A DNA stretch of 64,000 nucleotides from Gnetum montanum. Its lineage: Eukaryota; Streptophyta; Gnetopsida; Gnetales; Gnetaceae. Location of the stretch: the NCBI GenBank assembly GCA_015680685.1, contig MNCI01002112.1:62001-126000 (forward strand). Direction: 5' to 3'. This document shows positions 59,392 through 64,000 of the stretch, piece after piece. The first letter of the stretch is position 1; each line of letters starts with the position of its first letter. Made by a program: the position numbers and the translations under genes. The notes under the pieces were generated by a model. It ran no database searches and was not told the origin of the DNA. It saw nothing but the letters and a program-made list of their open reading frames with translations.

Positions 59392-62345
59392 ATGATTCCA
59401 GCAACCACTGCCATTCCCGCCTTGAACCTTGAGATTCCTTTCTTGGTTGAAAACACCATAGGTGCTGAGTGACGACCTAGCCTAGTGGTGGCAACACGTT
59501 AGTCTCTTAGGCTCTAACACCTGTCACCTAAGTGCTTGGCATAAGAAGGAGAGCACTATGACTTCGTCTATGCAAAGATCTAAATGAATCTACCCTTGGA
59601 TCGCCAAGAACTCAAAGATAGATGTAACTTTGAGTTCCTTCATTGGAATGGAAGGCAATTTATCCCTACCCCTGACGTTACCATCCATCTGATGGATACA
59701 TATTAGTGGATCTTAGACTAGATGATATAAGTTAGTAAGTCTAGGAAGCGAAATATGACGTCCCATTATGACGAGGTGTTCCAGGATAGACAAGAAGACC
59801 TAGACTTCCATTCTGAGGATGATGGCTACACCTACCCTATGGTTATCCCTCCCACCGCGGTCTTCTGGTCAAGCTCGCTCTTTGCTCTTTCCCCCTTTGT
59901 GATTACCATGACTCTGCCACAACCTATACTTTTGTTAGCCATGGGTAGCCATCCCATACCCTTAGTGTACCGAATCACTACCCCTTCAATTTCACTCCCA
60001 AGCACTCTCCCTCCTCACTTTTTCCTGTCATCATACTAAGAACTAGTCATAGCTACATTTCCATATGTGCACACTGTGCCTACATCAAAGTTGCATGGAG
60101 TTCCCACTCCCATTCCATCATCAACACCTATTCCACCATCAATGGTAGGCCCAACCCCAACCACATGGTGGACTCCAACCACTTCTCTCCCTGTTGCACA
60201 ATCCTTCCAAATGTCACATCACATTCATTCCCAAGCATACCGAGTCCCGCAAGTGGTACAACCAAGCGTGGGGCTATGGTCTACCCCATTAGTCATGCAA
60301 ATTACCAAGCCCACAGCTCTACCAGCGTCCACCCCACCAACAACATCACCCACCGAATGGTGGATGGCCCAAGTAGCACCATTTGCAAGAGCAGCACCAG
60401 CAATGCCCCCCATGGGCTAGGCTGCTACCCTTCTACCAAAATCCCCATTGGCACATGTGACAGCTGCTCATGCAACCTAGTAGTCATCTACAATGTTACT
60501 GGGTCTAGACTAAGCATTCCAACTTATCTAAACTATCACTAAATAGATTAAACGTCTCAAAGTCATCGGTTTTGACACGGTGTAGGTCATGGATTTCTAC
60601 CATGAAAACCCCATTAACCCACTCATCCCCATGCTCATGTTATCCCCTAGGATGCCACTCCCCTAATTCAAAAAATACAATGGGGAGGGAAATCCCAACA
60701 CATATTTAGTTACGTTTAGATCTGAATCTCTATTATTGTAATAGTGGCCACGCACCATCATCCATGTCTTTGCAATGTCTTTGATGGGCAAAGCTCTAAA
60801 CTGGTACCGTGCCCTCCCACACACCTCCATATCAACTCTGGAAGAGCTACTGAGTCAGTTCATGATCCATTTCAAGTATAACTTGAAACCGAAGGTCACG
60901 TTGGATAAGTTGATGAGCATCAAGCAAGACCCACTGGAAGCTGTGCAAAGGTTCATATAGCAGTGGAGTACCACCTTGAATGAGATCCACGAGCCTATCA
61001 TGGAGGCTCATTTTTTGGCTATCTTCAAGGGGTCAATAAATGACTTCATTAAGTCAAAATTGTACTACCTTGCCCTACACTCCCTCAGTTAAGATTTCGC
61101 TTAGATGAAGAGTATTCAAGATGCAGCCAAAGCTAGTAAGGACCCAGCCTATGTTGCATACAAAAACACATATATCAAGAAGGACAAGGATAAGGGTAAG
61201 GACGCAATAGCCATGATGGTCGATATGGCAAACAAGGCCAAACCCAACAACAACAACAATAAAAAGGCAACCATAGCAACAACATCTGGCTCAAGCAACA
61301 TTGGTCAGCCTTCAACATCAACACCAGAGGCATCAACCTAGCCTAAACCCAACTTCGAGCACAAGGACCACTTCAAGTACACTCCTTTACCCGTTAAGCC
61401 TTCAAAACTCCCAAAGAAACTATTGGGGCCTAGGTATATTTAGCACAAGTGGATGTCAGAGGAGGTGATTAAGTGTCATAAGAAATACTGCAAACTTCTT
61501 AAGGACCCCTTCTTGACCATGCCCAATGAGCCGCAAGTTCCTAAGAATTTCATATTGGAATGGTTTTGTGATTACCATCAACTATGTGATCATGACATGG
61601 ACTACTACTTGGCATTGAAAGATGACATTCAACACATGATCAATCAAGGAAACCTTTTCCTATATGAAAGTAGTCCTATCTTCCCTAAAAACCAATCCAT
61701 GCACATTTACTAGAAACCCCTCAATGCTAAGAATGTGGGGTATATCATCAACATGATTTCCATTAACAGTAACCCAGAACCACCACAGCAACCTTTCGTG
61801 GTGCTTGTGCCTCAATGTGGTGTGGCGACACCAAAAATAGCAAAAAAAACACCACAACAACCATTCATCGTTAAAGTTCCCCCTTAGACATTTGCCCCTG
61901 CACCTTTCATGCTCAAACCCACACCACTACCTTCACCAATACCACAAGAACCATTTTTCATTAGGATGCCAAAACATTCAACTACCCCTCCCATACAAAA
62001 CCAACCAACTAAAATAGCCTCACAACACCCTCGTTCAAAAAATGGGAAGAGTGTTTGGTGGATAGGATGGCCAAGGAACACACCACCCTAGGTCCTCCCA
62101 AGCCTATCCCCTTGTCCTTGGGACCTGCAGTCCCCTCATCATCAACAACTAATAATGACATACAGAAGCAATCACCACTGCCCTGTCCAAGAAAGCAAAA
62201 CCCTCAACTTGAAGCTCCCCCTCCTCAGGAGATTCATCTCCTAGGATGAATGGAGGAGGAGAAGGGTAATAGGAAAGATGGTGGGCAGGATCTATTCAAC
62301 ACCCTCACCTAGGTTAAACAGGCTCTGAAATAGAAAAGCACAACC
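59392..62345 (+). pseudogene. gag of element E
   Basis: ATG 59392 begins MIPATTAIPALNLEIPF, aligned with the starts in B and C. A Pro/Thr-rich spacer (about 59755-60420) is followed by capsid blocks (LMGKALNWYRALPHTSIS, KQDPLEAVQRFI, NEIHEPIMEAHFLAIFKG, NDFIKSKLYYL, about 60775-61080), a Lys/Asn-rich stretch (61180-61290), the zinc-knuckle region CDYHQLCDHDMDYY (about 61567-61608) without the last Cys, and a Pro-rich tail. TAG stands for Gln in FA-stop-MKSIQD (about 61102). Confidence 0.85.
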
Positions 62346-62990
62346 TTGAGCCTGTATGACGTAGTGATGAATTCTACTATGCATTGTAAGGCCATGGTTC
62401 GCATGTTCATGTTAATACTAGTCAACGAAAACATGTTGGAAGTGGACAAAGTGATTCATGCTGTTATGCTTCCCTCTACAGCCAAGGACTCTTGGCCATC
62501 TCAGCTAACATTCCACGATGAGTCCATTAAGGATGATCCTGAAAAGGGTCAAGTGATAACAACACCCATGTTCATCATGATTTAGGTCAGTCAGTGTAAG
62601 ATCTGAAGGGTACATGTTGATGATGGGGCTTCTTCTAATGTCATCCCCTTTTCCATAGTGGACAAATTGGGCTTGGTTGATCAAATCAAGCCCATGATGA
62701 CATATTGCCCAAAATTATTTAACGGGGCATGTGTGCAAGTAAAATGAACTGTGCACATCAACTTTGTAGTAGTGTACCAGTTCCCCACAAGTGCAGTATT
62801 CATAGTCGTAGAGGAAATGCCTGGGTTGAACCTAACCCTAGGGAGATCGTGGCTAGCCCAATTGAGGGTTGTTTCATCTCCGATATACCTGGAGATTCAA
62901 TTGCCCTATGTGGGAAGGAAAGTGGTAATTCATGGCGATCAACTGGCCCCTTGAGCCATAAAAAATGTAGGAATGGAGGAAGGATCAAAG
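62346..62990 (+). pseudogene. Aspartic protease of element E
   Basis: HVDDGASSNVIPFSIVDKLGL (shared block, about 62610-62670), then VEEMPGLNLTLGRSWLAQL and QLPYVGRKVVIHGD (62809-62940). The Asp-Asp-Gly triad is as in A, B and D. A frameshift lies near 62740. An acidic linker follows to about 63160. Confidence 0.75.
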
Positions 62991-63359
62991 ATTGAAATCT
63001 CTGAAGACCAAACCCCCATTCGAACTAAAGCTCTTGAATAAGTTGAAATGAGTTCAAACGAAGTAGCAACATGGGCTGAGCTACCCTTTGAAGTAGTAGA
63101 TGATGACATAAATGAATATCATAATAAGGCCCCTCAACCATATGCATCACCGAGCCCACGATGCGTTAGGATGTAGCTGTGAGAATGATCACTGCTTGCA
63201 TTAGCATAACTACATCACTGCTTTCACCCTATTTACTGTGTTCATTAACGATGTGTCCACTAGTCACACTGCTTTACTTTGTATTCATTGTTTATGTTAG
63301 CGTTTCCTCATTGTTTACATTGTCCACATTATGTCCATTGTTTACATCACACCACAGCC

Positions 63360-63591
63360 TGGTAAGGCCTAAAACTGGCAGAAATTTTTTATTTTTATCA
63401 TCCTATGATGGCCCAAAATGGCCTTAAACTACTACTACGACCCACTAAGGCCTAAAACTAGCAATATTTTTATTTCATCATACGATGGCCCGAAATGGCC
63501 TAAAACTAGCGATGGCCTAAAATGGCCTACAACTAGAAATGGCCTGAAATGGCCTAAAACTAGTGATGGCTTGAAATGGCCTAAAACTAAA
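63360..63591. repeat. Tract 1 of element E: 27-bp tandem repeats
   Basis: Four exact-length 27-bp units (63484, 63511, 63538, 63565) of GATGGCCYGAAATGGCC plus TAAAACTAG, after three spaced copies of GGCCTTAAACTA and AGGCCTAAAACTRGCA. The same unit length as in element B shows that the array is an inherited part of the element. Confidence 0.9.
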
Positions 63592-63760
63592 ATGTGGAGC
63601 TTCCAAGGAGCTTAAAAAAAAGAATAAAAAAATAAATACAACACACTAGCCAAAATGAAATAAACCTCTTCACATTATATTCTTCATTCAATATCAACCA
63701 ATAATGTTTACAAAAATTTTTGTATATTCATAAACAAGAATAAAATTCCCCGTCGCTACA

Positions 63761-64000
63761 CTATGAGTCTTTGCCCGCATCACCATTCCCTACTTCATTG
63801 GGTCTCGCATCTTCATTTGGATCCTATGGAAAAATTAAATAAATAAAAAAATCAATTAAATCTACAACAAAGGTTGTTATAAAATAGACTATGACACGAC
63901 AAAAGGTAACTAACCTAAGATGGCCCTGCATCCATTTCAGGGGGTAATTGATCCATTTTGGCCACAAGACGTTGAAATATCTCATCGGTGATGTTGGCCT
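63761..64000 (-). pseudogene. Antisense gene of element E (3' end only)
   Basis: Terminal exon 63761-63823 (DPNEDARP... ending KDS-stop), intron 63824-63914 (GTTAGTTACC...TCCATAG, 91 bp), and the preceding exon from 63915, leaving the window at 64000. It matches DPNEGARL and the intron in B, and ILDEDARP in A. Confidence 0.65.

Overview
The window is repeat-dominated DNA from a large plant nuclear genome. There is no host single-copy gene, tRNA, rRNA or CRISPR that I can support. Nearly all of it is decayed LTR retrotransposons, stacked and nested. The main family is a very large Ty3/gypsy element. Its pol order is RT, RNase H, a second RNase H, then integrase, which marks the Tat lineage (the Ogre/Retand group). 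I cannot name the species. Element size and density suggest a giant genome, such as a conifer or another large-genome seed plant. Every ORF carries many stops and frameshifts, so nothing here looks currently active.

Layout. A (minus-strand element): antisense gene 1-1775, 27-bp-type repeats 1925-2140, protease and gag 2150-4531. Element B (plus): LTR 4532-6183, leader, gag and protease to 10596, repeat tract 1, antisense gene 11053-15560, repeat tract 2, RT-RNaseH-RNaseH-IN 16326-19747, repeat tract 3. Element C (plus): LTR 20409-22145, gag and protease to about 26650, tract 1, antisense gene to 28635, where it is cut off. A mosaic of other elements follows: a coiled-coil ORF with an LTR at 28636-32700, a minus-strand gypsy pol at 33750-36080, and a minus-strand copia element at 36081-38970. 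D (plus, the most diverged) runs 39166-55900, with a 190-bp hairpin array and a solo LTR inside. An Athila-like RT fragment (55930-57141) is cut by element E (LTR 57142-59151, gag, protease, tract 1, start of the antisense gene), which runs off the window.

The most interesting system is the antisense gene. All five family copies carry, between protease and RT, a gene on the opposite strand to gag-pol. It has introns: the last intron is found in all five copies at the same place with a length of 82-91 bp, followed by an acidic (four copies) or acidic/proline-rich (D) terminal exon. A second intron is shared by copies A-D. In copies B and D the gene lies inside what may be a sense-strand intron between protease and RT, the position where Ogre elements are known to have one. 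Tracts containing a TAAACTAGC core separate the modules. Palindromes built on GCTAYGCTA occur both in the LTRs and in introns of the antisense gene.
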